Origin: Prostheceraeus crozeri
Lineage: Eukaryota > Platyhelminthes > Polycladida > Euryleptidae
NCBI GenBank assembly: GCA_907163375.1
Contig: CAJQUW010016142.1
Location: forward strand, 248,001-312,000
Length of the DNA stretch: 64,000 nucleotides
Reading direction: 5' to 3'
Of this stretch, positions 51,329 through 61,839 are shown in pieces (positions within the stretch are counted from its first letter, which is position 1; every line of letters begins with the position of its first letter). The notes under the pieces are model-generated. The model saw nothing but the letters and a program-made list of their open reading frames with translations. It was not told the origin of the DNA and ran no database searches. The translations under genes and the position numbers were made by a program.

Positions 51329-53148
51329 CTATTTCGTCAGGAAGTCAATAACGTTTCTGACACATGCCTTACAAAAAAATGTTCGTATAGTACTTGTTCC
51401 ACCGCATTTTGCATGCTCCCACCTCTGACACTCCATGCACTGGAGCCAGTCATCTCCGCTTGCATCATTGTAGTATGGGATCAGACATTGAGGACATGTA
51501 CTTTCATCCGTTTGAACGCTTGATGTTGATGGTGTTTCATTGACATTAGCATTGAAACGGTAGCTAGTGAGTAAAGCAGGCTCTCTCATTCGCTTGAAGG
51601 CATCTTGAGCTGCTTTCCGACTTGACTGTATGGGAAGCTGCAGCAACTCTGTAAAGGAAGTTTCTCCAGTCGATGTTTGAGGCTCCATACGTGTACTTGA
51701 TTCCAGTACGAGGTATGAGGAACCATCATTATCGACAACAATTTCATCTGCTCGACTGTCGGTGATGTTAGAACTCGATCCATGCACGATGACTCCTCAA
51801 CATGATTTACGACTGGGTCATCGGTTACAGGTGGATCTGTGTTGTATTCGATTTCCGAAACTACCTCTTCGATTGGATTTATCGGTACGAACTACTACCT
51901 CTTCGATTGGAACATCGTTCTCCAGTACATTGGTATCATTCTGTGATACAAATTCGGAATAAACATTTTCGAAACATATCACATCAGCAGACGATCCCAA
52001 CAATTCCTTTGAAATGATGAAGGCTTGCTTAGGAATCGCATCGAATGAGAGTGGGCACAAACCACTCTTTCGAAATCCAGAGATGGCATTTTCAGGCTTA
52101 CATGCTTTATTCCAAGCAGCAGTGAAGACTTCTCCAAAATTTGCCCTTGAAATCACCGACCCAGGATTGCTATCCATGTAAATACGACATATTTCTCTCC
52201 AAGATCTTTTGAAGGGTCCGAAGACACTTACGTCCAATGGTTGAAGATAATTTGAGTTGTGAGACGGAAGCCTCAACATGTCCACATTGTTCTTGTTTGC
52301 TTCTTCAGATAAGCCAACACTTTCTTGGCTTGTGTGACCGTCCATGATTAGAGCTACTCTCTCATTATCAGAGCGATATGGAAGATGTTTGACGAAATGC
52401 CGAAACCATACCAGGAACAATTGTTTGTCGATCCATCCAGATTTGGAAACTTCAATCAATGATCTTGGAGGTAGTGATTCAATCGTGGATTTCCTAGTCC
52501 CTTTGAAAATAATCATTGGTGGTATATAGTTTCCCTCTGCATTGCAGCAACCAACAATTGTCGTGTTTTAGCCTCGTTCAGCAGACGAAAGTATTTGAAC
52601 ATTCTTTGCTCCTCTCTGAGCTGAAACATGGCCGGCTGAAACCTTGTCACCCTTAGTCACAATTTGAATGCCGGTTTCGTCGACATTGTAGATACGACTT
52701 GGAGAGTTAAGTAAACCTTCCTCAGACAAAGTAGCCTCAAGACATTCATAATATGCTTTGATTCGATCTTCTTCCATTCCCAAGGCTCGGTTTCGCGACA
52801 AATTCTCTGGTTGCCTCAATGTCACACTTTGATTTCGTTTCCTGAAGACTGACCACAATTTCCAGCCTGCTCGTTTTTCAGTCCGATTGAAGCGATGTGG
52901 AATACGATTTATTTCACAGTATTCAGTGACGAGTTTCCTAGCCGAATCAACCGTCATTGGGAAGCCTCTTTTCTGACTATCAAAAATAAGTTCACAAAGA
53001 CATTTCTCTTGTTTACAAGTAAGTGTTACTGGACGACCTATTGATGATCTTGAATTATCATTCTCTTCGCAAAGCCATGCTCTTCGCAACGTTGTTCGAG
53101 GCACGGAGTGTGCTTTGACAATTCTTTGTATGCGGACCTTCCGTAGAC
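51329..53148 (-). pseudogene. Pogo-like DDD transposase with C-terminal PHD-like finger, broken
   Basis: Reading down the minus strand from a TTTCATTTCAG acceptor at 53149: a psq/CENP-B-type helix-turn-helix (RIVKAHSVPRTTLRRAW), a CENP-B-like second helix region (RKLVTEYCEINRI), then a DDE_1 core with IYNVDETGIQ, ALIMDGHTSQ and LQPLDVSVFGPFKRSW. The last two Asp are separated by 35 residues. One in-frame TAA (52568-52570) interrupts the core after SSAERG. After 51818 a 17-bp local duplication (CCAATCGAAGAGGTAGT) shifts the frame, and a second shift follows. The C terminus (51330-51500) carries CPQC, CMECQRWEHAKC and FFCKAC, a PHD-like zinc finger. The first coding exon upstream was not found. 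Confidence 0.85.
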
Positions 53149-53516
53149 CTGAAATGAAAGACCTTATCTAAGAGGTAATATATAACATGTTCTTTGAGCA
53201 CGTCTCTATCAAGAACACACTGTACGTTTAGAAAACCAATTCTAATCAAGCCATGGCAATGAGCGGAGCGAATGATATGATTTATATATTAACAGAAGCT
53301 ACCTATTGTTCTACAATGTAGCTTAGTACTTCGATCGTTGCACAAAGCATCTTCACAGCTGATGACACAGCAAGAAATTATTTATTTAAAATATACTTAT
53401 TAGGCTATACGTTGCTTCAGCAAGCTAAAAAATTCTCAGACTTAGGTCTATTGAGAATAATTTCATGTGACATAGGATGTGACAATATGTGTCAAAATTT
53501 TGATGTTATTGTTTAA

Positions 53517-56112
53517 CACTAGAACCGCCATTGCAGTCAAATTGACTGCAATCAATTTTTGAATACAGCCAGAGCCTTAACTGAATTAGTTGTGATAATC
53601 AGAAGCTATGACATTTATTGCACATATCCAAGGAATGAAATTAAGTTAGAATTCATGAGTAAATATATCTATGGTTGAAAATACACGACAATATATCTTT
53701 AAGCGCCAATTGCAGTCATTTTGACTGCAAATCAGTAAAGTATTAGTCTTCAACTTTCAAGCTTAGATATCTCATTTTTAACGCTAACAAAACAGTGAGT
53801 CATCATTCATCAACATGAACAGGATCAAGTCATGGATATACCATATCGATCAAGTGTTTAGTTTCTCATCATACGCTCACTTTAGAAGAAAGTTGACTAT
53901 CAGAAAAGGACAGTAGAAGTCTTACGATGGCAGCACGACGTCGACGAATATCTGCGCAAACTGCTTTACAGATGATAACGCAATTGAATGGAGAAGTATC
54001 GGATGACGAAGAGGTGACCATGGACGAATTTATAATCGAGAGTGAAAATTCATCCATTAGTGACAATGAAGATGTTGAGATTGACGACGAATCAATAATC
54101 AGACCGACTGGGCACAATAACGGAGACCGACAAGAAACCGAATTACCACCATATCTGGGTAAAGATAAAAGTACTTTGTGGCAAGAAACAAATCGTGAGC
54201 GACGAGGACCGATCTCTTCGAAGAATATCTTCACAGCTAAACCCGGACTTTCTTATCGCTGCAAACGATCTATCTCCTCAGACGATGTATTTTCCGCCTT
54301 TCATCTTCTATTCGATAACTATATTGTGAATCACATTCATGCATGTACAATAACTGAAGCCAATCGACAAAAACCTGATTCGGAATGGTCCTTCTCCAAA
54401 GAAGAGCTGCTCGCTGTAATTGGAATTATGTATATTCGTGGTGCGACGTCAGCCTCAAAGTTTGATCTTGAAGCATTATGGAGTGATAAATGGGGTATTC
54501 CAATAGTACAGAATACTATGTCTCGCAACCGCTTTCGTGAGATTATAGGATTTCTCAGATTTGATGAGAAAACTTCTCGGCGAAGTAGAGTTTTATCCGA
54601 CAAGTTCTGCTTGATACGTGATATTTGGAAACGTATGATTGACAATAGCCAGGACATGTACACCCCTAAAGAATTCCTCACGATTGATGAACAGCTCTTG
54701 CCATCGAAATGCAGATGCCCATTTACCCAATATATGCCGAACAAACCGGATAAATTCGGCATAAAGTTCTGGGTTCTGTGTGATACCGAAACAAAATATG
54801 TCCTGAACAGCTTACCGTATTTGGGAAAGGAGGAAAGTCGTCCAAGCAATGTTACTTTGTCTGAATACGTCGTTTGTGAATTGGTGAAACCGTACAAGAA
54901 ATTGGGATATAACATCACATGTGACAATTACTTTACGTCCTTGAGTCTTGCCTCTGCATTGGAAGAACAAAAGATTACCATGGTTGGTACCATCAGGAAG
55001 AATCGCCGCGAATTACCGGAAAAGTTACCTCAAATGGAAAAGGATATGATGCGTTACGAATCAAGATTCTTCTTGAACTCTAACAAGAAATGTTCTTTGA
55101 CGGTGTATAAATCAAAATCAGAAAAATCAGTCTGCGTTCTATCGTCGATGCATGAATCTTGTACTTTTGGCGGCGGACCGAAAAATCTTCCCGAAACGGT
55201 CAATTTTTACAACAAAACGAAACATGGCGTTGACATGTTCGATAGCATGACACGTATGTATTCCACGAAGGCGGGCTCACGCAGATGGCCAATGCACGTA
55301 TTTACAATTTGTTGGACATCGTTGCCCTAAATTCATGGATTATATATAAAATTGCTTGCCAAAAATCAATCTCAAGGCGAGATTATCTTCTTTTCTTGGG
55401 AGAGAGAATGTGTCAAATTTTCAAACCTTTTGAGGTCAATTTGCCTGCATCCGTTTCAGAATCTCCAGCTAGAACAGCACTAAAGCGAAAGGAGTGCCAA
55501 TAAGCAAACATAAGAACAAAGGTGGGAATGTTTGCAGTACATGCAAAAAATGGTGCTGTGGTCCATGTTCTGCAAACAAAATCATCATTGTTACATGTAT
55601 AAACTGTGCCAAATGATTTTTGGAAACCATGACAGTTTTGCAGTTACTGTAAAAACCAATTACAGTACAAATTAGAACTTTGTTTTTTTGCTGCCTTTTA
55701 TTATAATTTTCAATTCTTTAGGAAATATAAATAATAATAAATGAATTTATCATTCCAAAAGTAAAATAAATGCTATTAGACAAAATTAAATAACTTACTT
55801 GCAAAAAGTCAACTATCCAATAAACAGTGATATTTTTTTCGCAGCAAATTCTAAATAATTAGTTTTAATGCATAAATGAAAATATAGTGCATAACACAGT
55901 ATATATGTTTACTCATATAAACCACTTTGTTTATGAAAGTAAGTATAGCAATAATATGTCCAATTACCATGATAAATGATGAGCCAATAATAACCGGTAG
56001 AAATTTTAGGATGTCAGGTAATTACAGGGTTCTATTCATTATCTTTTATGTTGCAGTCATTTTGACTGCATTTGGCGGTTAAAGGTATGTAAAATTCTTG
56101 GCGGTTCTAGTG
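53517..56112 (+). mobile_element. piggyBac DNA transposon, 2596 bp, intact ends
   Basis: Perfect 14-bp terminal inverted repeats CACTAGAACCGCCA (53517-53530 and inverted at 56099-56112), flanked on both sides by the canonical duplicated TTAA (53513-53516 and 56113-56116). Near-palindromic 19-mers TGCAGTCAAATTGACTGCA or TGCAGTCATTTTGACTGCA lie at 53532-53550, 53711-53729 and 56052-56070. The element sits inside the pogo-like transposon, so it is younger. Perfect ends with a lightly damaged gene suggest recent activity. Confidence 0.96.
53927..55616 (+). pseudogene. piggyBac transposase, frameshifted near the C terminus
   Basis: The main frame runs from ATG 53927 to 55330 (467 residues): an acidic N terminus (residues 24-54), the PGBD fold, and the catalytic Asp triad at D254 (LTIDEQLLPS), D333 (TCDNYFTS) and D436, with a further D439 (GVDMFDS). 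After WPMHVF the frame breaks. The expected continuation IYNLLDIVALNSWIIYKIAC lies one frame over (55285-55503), consistent with loss of one base in a T run near 55300. A second break after RKECQ separates the Cys-rich C-terminal domain (VCSTCKKWCCGPCSANK and TCINC, about 55505-55616), which normally binds the ends. So two small lesions disable an otherwise complete gene. Confidence 0.93.
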
Positions 56113-57025
56113 TTAATATCTACGTCTAGATCGTCGTTTATTTAAGGAAACTAGATATAAACCGTGTAGCCTCAACCAATCAATAGTTGAGAATTTGTAA
56201 TAGGCCTACTAGATTTGTAATACGCCATAATGTCATTTCCTTTGGAAGAAGCTCACTATTTCATGTAAATTAAATCATTTAAACAATATATATATATATA
56301 CATATATATACACTGTACATTCTAGTAGCACGAGGACTAAATGCATCATATTTATCTGGTAACATTACGGATGGTAGACCCATCGGCCACAGCCTCTATA
56401 AAAGCTGTGGTTGAGTCAACGTGGTTGGTCTAGATGATTTTATGACTTACTTATCGCTACTTCTTTGCGATCCCCATTCAAGGCTCTATCACTTCATATG
56501 ACTCGAATTTATCAGAAAAAAACTACATCAAAAAGATTTTTATAAAACTGTCCACAATTAGGCAAGTGGGGTCGTCATTCATTGAAAAAGTGTCCAAATT
56601 AGGCAAGCGGAGTTAAAGATGACAAAAAAATACACAAAGTCCTCTAGAAGGAAAAGTACGCTACCTAGAAACATGCGACAAATTGCTAAAGAAACTTCAG
56701 AAATTTTTCTGTCAATTCATATAAAATACTCATTGAAAAGACTTAAGTTTGACTTCGTAATTGTACTCTGAATTTAAGGAATTTTTCGCCAATCCTTAGC
56801 TCTCACACACAAAGGAACGACTTTTTGGATGAAAATTGGTTCATACAGGGGTGATATTAATCACTTAGAAAATTTCTTTTAGAAGTTTATATACTAGAAT
56901 GGCATAGAATGCAGGTTGCGTCTTTGAAAATTTCAATTCCACTGATCTTGACTTAGTAACATTCGTATTTTACTTAAAAGTGTCCAAATTTGGAAAGTGT
57001 CCGAATTAGGAAAGTTTACCCCCTA

Positions 57026-57309
57026 AACATGTTCACCAAGAGAGCCACTGACTAGGATATACAAGGTAGGGCTAAGAAAATTTATTCAGCTTGTCTGTTT
57101 TTCAGAACTATTGACGTATTATTTAGCAAGGTGTTGAATTGTTGTAAAAGGATCAATACGCATGCATTATTTAATCCATTGCATTTTCAATGTCAAAACA
57201 CAACACTAGAAAAATTCTATCAATTCAGCTTTGTGTTGAAATGCATGTGTTACTAATAACATCGTCACCTAATTAACTCATGGTTGTTGGTGAAACTCAG
57301 TGGGTAATT
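57026..57309. other. Spacer between the two nested transposon complexes
   Basis: 284 bp of unique-looking AT-rich sequence between the pogo-like element's right TA flank and the Harbinger element's left duplication. No features seen. Confidence 0.6.
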
Positions 57310-57590
57310 ATTGGGCCATATTCCAGAACCAACCTTGAGTTTCAAGGCTCCCTTAACTCTATTGATCGATTTTCAAGGCAGCCTTATCGAATTCCAGATG
57401 CTGTTTGCATCTGTCCACTCAAGGCGGCCTTGAAACCCTCCCTTGAGATAAGGTGGACTGTATTCCAGAACGTTTTTCAATGTGAAGGGAGCTCTCGATA
57501 TCTATAAAATTTTGCTTGATTTCTAAGGCCAGCTGAGGGCTCCCTTGAAAGCTTAGAATATCGGTCTACAACACGACAGTCTCTGCCGAA

Positions 57591-58652
57591 GTGAGTGACT
57601 ATATCAGGAGATCAGCACAAATAGGTCGACTGGACTTTGCCAATTCAAGATGTGAACACCATGCTCGAATCTACGAAGATCTTGACACCATTTTAACCGA
57701 GATTCAGTTTTTCCAAAGGTATCGCTTCACCAGAAGAGGATTCTGCTATATTCTGCGCTTATTGAAAGACGATCTTTCCGAACCAGTCAATAATCGAGGA
57801 AGTCCTGTACCGCCTTCCATTCAATTGAAAGTTGCCCTTCGATACTTTGCGAGTGGCAGTTTCCAAATTGTCATTGGTGACTTGTTCAAACTTTCCCAGT
57901 CGACAGTGAGCAAGATTGTGCAGAAAATATCTGAGGCCATTGCGAGAAAGCGTCCGCTATTCATCAAATTTCCCGAAGGTTCTGAAGCCATCTGAACGAT
58001 GACCAAGTTTTTCGAAGTGTCGGGATTTCCACGTGTTTTGGGTTGTGTAGATGGCACTCATATTACTGTGGAAGTGCGCAATGTTGAAGACCGAGAGATC
58101 TACAGAAATAGAAAGTCGAAATTTTCTCTAAACGTGCAAGGAATTTGTGATGCTGACATGAAATTTGTCAATATTGTTGCTAGGTGGCCATGATCAACGC
58201 ATGATTCCCGGATTTTTGACAATAGCCTCATATGTACTCGCTTTGGAAATGGTGAATACAATGGCTTATTGCTGGGTGACAAAGGCTATCCTTGCCTACC
58301 CTTTTTGATGGTCCCGTTCAGGAACTCAGATGGAAGTGGTGAGGCCCACTACAATTGTGCTCATGCAAAGACACGATCAAGTATTGAAAGACTATTTGGT
58401 GTTTGGAAGCGCAGGTTCCCCTGCATGACATTTGGATTGAGATGCAAAATGTCAACTAACATGGCCATTATCATTGCAACAGCTGTATTACAGAATATAG
58501 CAGTTATAATGAAGGAGCCAGACTTTGAAGACAGCATCGATGAGAATGGTTCTTTTCCTGCAGATAACGTTGAGACTGATGCACTGAATTTAGAGGATAA
58601 TTCCATGGGAAACTCTGTCCGACATTTGATTGTGCAGCAGTATTTTCAATAA
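57591..58652 (+). pseudogene. HARBI1-like Harbinger transposase with two in-frame TGA codons
   Basis: One continuous frame of 353 codons plus stop, broken only by TGA at 57993-57995 (after GSEAI) and TGA at 58191-58193 (VARWP-stop-STHDSRIF, where related proteins have Gly). It contains the N-terminal helical region (FTRRGFCYILRLL, LSQSTVSKIVQKI), the catalytic D at codon 154 (LGCVDGTHITVE), D at codon 230 (LLGDKGYPCLPF) and E at codon 266 (SSIERLFGVWKRRF), the normal Harbinger DDE spacing. No ATG opens the frame; it starts at GTG or comes from an upstream exon. A C-terminal acidic tail follows. With only two point lesions this copy died recently. Confidence 0.92.
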
Positions 58653-58891
58653 AGAGTCTCAGTTTAAGCAATTGTCTTATTTTTATAACTTTGAGGCAAA
58701 AAATGGAATTCATGAATAAGGTGCAAAGATTTTATGTGCAGGCTTATGGGCCTACACATCATGGAAAGAACATCGGTCTTTCCAGCAAGAATTGTAAGTG
58801 CCAGCATTCCCAATCAGTCAAGCATCAATGTAAAATTCAAAAACTCGATCACGTCATGTCCAATCACAAATTTTATTACACACGCGCCGTA

Positions 58892-59571
58892 TTAATGGAG
58901 TTGTCTATAAATGTCATAGATGCCATAGTTGCTAGCTTCTTCAGAGTGACCTGCTTTCTCTTGAAATGTAGCAATGAGTTGCTGTTGGGCCCTCAAGAGA
59001 TTAATTCTGGCCTCATGTTCCTCCTCGTCAAATCGAATTTGCTCGACGCAGATGTGCATGCAGCTGGCGTCGAAGCTTCTGGCAAACAGGTCACGGTCTC
59101 ATCTAAAAAATGAGAGAGAATAAATAATCGTGTGTATAGACATATTGAAGGAATCATCTTACTTACCATGATATGATGCATCATCGTCAAAGTTGTTATG
59201 CAGAGGATGCAGGACATTGCTCCCTGCAAGGGATGTCACATGATGAGAAAAATCAGATGTCTCCGATTCTCTTGCTGGTGGTCCACCGCTGGATATATCT
59301 CTCCTTTTTATCTTGAGACACTTGCTTCTTCGCACTGGTTTTTATGTTGTCCCATAACTTCTTCAGCGACTTTACAGAAGTTGTCTCGATTCCTTTATGC
59401 GAATTGAAGGCGTCACAAATCCTCGTCCAAGAATCATCCTTAGCCTTCAGATTCTCAGCTTGTAAGACTCTCTCTGTTCTGCTTGTTTTCAATAACATGC
59501 CTGTGCTTTGCTATCAGCTCAAACAGCAGGTTCTTCTCTAGGTGTCAGAAGAAGCGTCTTTTTGCTGTCAT
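58892..59571 (-). pseudogene. Harbinger Myb/SANT-like accessory gene, broken
   Basis: On the minus strand, in two exons. Exon 1 (59571-59167) reads KNLLFELIAKHRHVIENKQN, then after a one-base shift AENLKAKDDSWTRICDAFNS and SLKKLWDNIKTSAKK, the tryptophan-containing helices of a Myb/SANT-like (zeste-type) DNA-binding domain. A donor GTAAGT at 59166 and an acceptor TTTTTTAG before 59102 bound a 64-bp intron. Exon 2 (59102-58892) ends in a coiled coil (EEEHEARINLLRAQQQL). One TGA precedes the domain (RRFF-stop-HLEKN). Harbinger elements typically carry such a second protein, which helps the nuclease enter the nucleus and bind ends; the convergent arrangement is typical. Confidence 0.82.
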
Positions 59572-60060
59572 CGGCCTATTCATTTTTAGCATACTCAAGC
59601 CAAGTCTTCAGGCACAATGACAAAACCTTTGCTCCGTGCAATTAAATATATGCAGCATGTTGAATAGATTGATTGATTGATCTGTGCTAAAAATGATGCA
59701 TGTATTTGACAATGGCGATTAATGTTTTGGTCAATCAATAATGGACGTTCCATCAATTCGCGTGCATGTAGCTATGTTGTCAAATCATGACGTCTGCAAA
59801 AGCGGTCCACTGCAATAACGCTGTTAATGCTTGATTAAATGACCTTTCTACTGATTGAATGGGTATTGATGACAATGAACATTGAACAATGTAACAAATT
59901 GTGACAAACTGTTGCAGTTTCACGACTTGTCACGACTTTAGTTAAGGTCGACCTTATTCAAGGTAGCCTTGAGTGCCATCTTGAGTGCTGCAAGTTTTGC
60001 AGCAACTGAAGGGAGACTTAGCAGTAAGGAACTCCTTCATGAAGGGAGATTCAAAGGTAC

Positions 60061-60266
60061 GTTCTGGAATACCTATAAGTCAAGGCTGCCTTGAACAAGG
60101 GCACCTTGGAAATGCCTCCCTTGGTCAAGGCGGCCTTGCGAGAAAAATTAAGGGAGGTTCTGGAATACCTATAAGTCAAGGCTGCCTTGAATAAGGGCAC
60201 CTTGGAAATGCCTCCCTTGGTCAAGGCGGCCTTGCGAGAAAAATTAAGGGAGGTTCTGGAATACTA
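60061..60266. repeat. 96-bp tandem repeat at the Harbinger right end
   Basis: GTTCTGGAATACCTATAAG begins at 60061, again at 60157, and a truncated third copy (GTTCTGGAATAC) starts at 60253. Two full 96-bp units differ at one position. Each unit starts with the inverted terminal-repeat core GTTCTGGAATA and contains CAAGGCTGCCTTG and CAAGGCGGCCTTG palindromes, so the right end carries three stacked copies of the terminal motif. Confidence 0.93.
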
Positions 60267-61012
60267 GTCCGGGAGCTAGCGTGAAGTTGTGCAGGGAACG
60301 AGGTAGTATATAAAACTTTCACATAGCATAGTACACCTCTAACCTACTGCAAAACTTCGCGTCTGCCGGATCATATCATTTGCTTTTCAGAAATAGAGAG
60401 GATAACACAATCCTATGTATTTCCAGTGGTAAAATTGTGACATTTAAGGTGTTGACTCCATTTTTTGGAATTTTTGCTCATAAAAGTTACGCAAATTGGC
60501 ATTTTGTTGAACTGGTTATTATAGAAATCATCTACAGATCATGATCTTTCAAATGAGCTATCATTCAGTGACAGAGGATGAAGTAAAGTGTTCAAACAGA
60601 CACTTTTCGTTAAAGTATATCAACAATTTTCCTGAAATTTCCATGTTAAAATTTGCAGTTACACCAACGAAAAGTGTCTGTTTGTACACTTTACTTCATC
60701 CTCTGTCACTGAATGATAACTCATTTGAAAGATCATGATCTGTAGATGATTTCTATAATAACCAGTTCAACAAAATACCAATTTGTGTAACTTTTATGAG
60801 CAAAAATTCGAAAAAATGGAGTCAACACCTTAAATGTCACAATTTTACCATTGGAAATACATAGGATTGTGTTATCCTCTCTATTTCTGAAAAGCAAATG
60901 ATATGATCCGGCAGACGCGAAGCTTTGCAGTAGGTTAGAGGTGTACTATGCTATGTGAAAGTTTTATGTACTACCTCGTTCCCTGCACAACTTCGCGCTA
61001 GCTCCCGGACTA
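60265..61012. mobile_element. Fold-back MITE, 748 bp, copy 3 of the family, youngest
   Basis: Near-perfect palindrome: TAGTCCGGGAGCTAGCG at the left end is inverted exactly at the right end, and arms of about 355 bp pair with few mismatches around a centre near 60620-60660. A 3-bp duplication TAC flanks it (60262-60264 and 61013-61015). It inserted into the right terminal repeat of the Harbinger element. The termini match the copies at 9074 and 38068 for the first dozen bases, while interiors differ, so the family is defined by its ends. Confidence 0.93.
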
Positions 61013-61137
61013 TACGGCCAGTGGCGGATTCAAGGGGGGCCTACCCGGCCGTGGCCGGGGGTGTGATACTCAGAATACAAATCTCCATCAGTTAAGGTAG
61101 TGTTCGATCTCTTTTTGATTTATCAATCAATGATGAC

Positions 61138-61839
61138 TAGACAGCGACAATTTAGGTGAACAACCTAAAATGAATTATTTACCTAAATTCCTGATATTTT
61201 GTAAAAACACCTAAATCACCTAAATGTATTGTCATTACGACAAAAACTTGCTATTTGATTAACTCATTTACATGTACTCATATTGGAAAACCTTGAGAAA
61301 ATCGTGGTACCCGTAACGAATTACTTCTATAATCGGAATAATATAGACATTGATGGGTGATTGTGGGCAGTGCCACATATTTCTGGTCATAGTTTCTAAT
61401 ACTTTTATACATATTCATGGATCTTTTATAGAGTTTATATTGCATTTGAAATACGAGTAATTTTGATGTTTGATACATACACAATTGTACAACTGTCAAT
61501 ATACATTTTGAAACATATATACATAGTTGTTAACGTTTGATCTGTGCAGTTGTTATAGCCTGAAATAAACTCGTTTCGAATGGCGATTAAATCTAGGACT
61601 TGCTTGCCATTTTCTTTTTTAAAACTTATACGTAGACTATTGTCGCGGTATTGGTTTACAAATTAGTTACCGAAAAAAGCACAATTCATGAACATAAACA
61701 AAAAAACCATTGCTCTCAATGAATCTAGATATTTTAATGTATTTTTGATTCACCTAAATATACAACCTAAATTTGCAAAATCATTCACCTATAAAAAACT
61801 TAAAATGGCAAATATTTTCACCTAAGATGTCGGTGTCTA
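61138..61839. mobile_element. Non-autonomous element (702 bp) inside the hAT, 8-bp duplication
   Basis: Ends TAGACAGCGACAATTTAGG and, inverted, TAGACACCGACATCTTAGG, with exact 8-bp duplications ATGATGAC at 61130-61137 and 61840-61847. An 8-bp duplication suggests hAT-type mobilisation, though the ends differ from those of its host element. Both subterminal regions carry many copies of ACCTAAAT or its complement (about five on the left, five on the right). No protein is encoded. Confidence 0.9.

Larger units (their letters stand above)
51032..57023 (-). mobile_element. Pogo-like (Tc1/mariner superfamily) DNA transposon, interrupted by piggyBac
   Basis: The terminal inverted repeat GGGTAAACTTTCCTAATTCG, extended by GACACTTT, occurs at the left end and inverted at the right end. 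TA dinucleotides flank both ends (51030-51031 and 57024-57025), as expected for TA-targeting elements. Inside each end are four copies of a subterminal motif like TTTCCTAATTNGGACACT or CTTGCCTAATTTGGACACT (51043-51155 on the left, 56550-57015 inverted on the right). It encodes a broken DDD transposase on the minus strand. Without the piggyBac insertion and its TTAA duplication the element would be about 3.4 kb. Confidence 0.88.

Noticed and set aside
54337..54927. 196-codon minus-strand frame
   Set aside because: It is the antisense shadow of the piggyBac transposase core.
56284..56315. TATATA run as a promoter
   Set aside because: It is a short AT microsatellite within the pogo-like element, without a gene start nearby.
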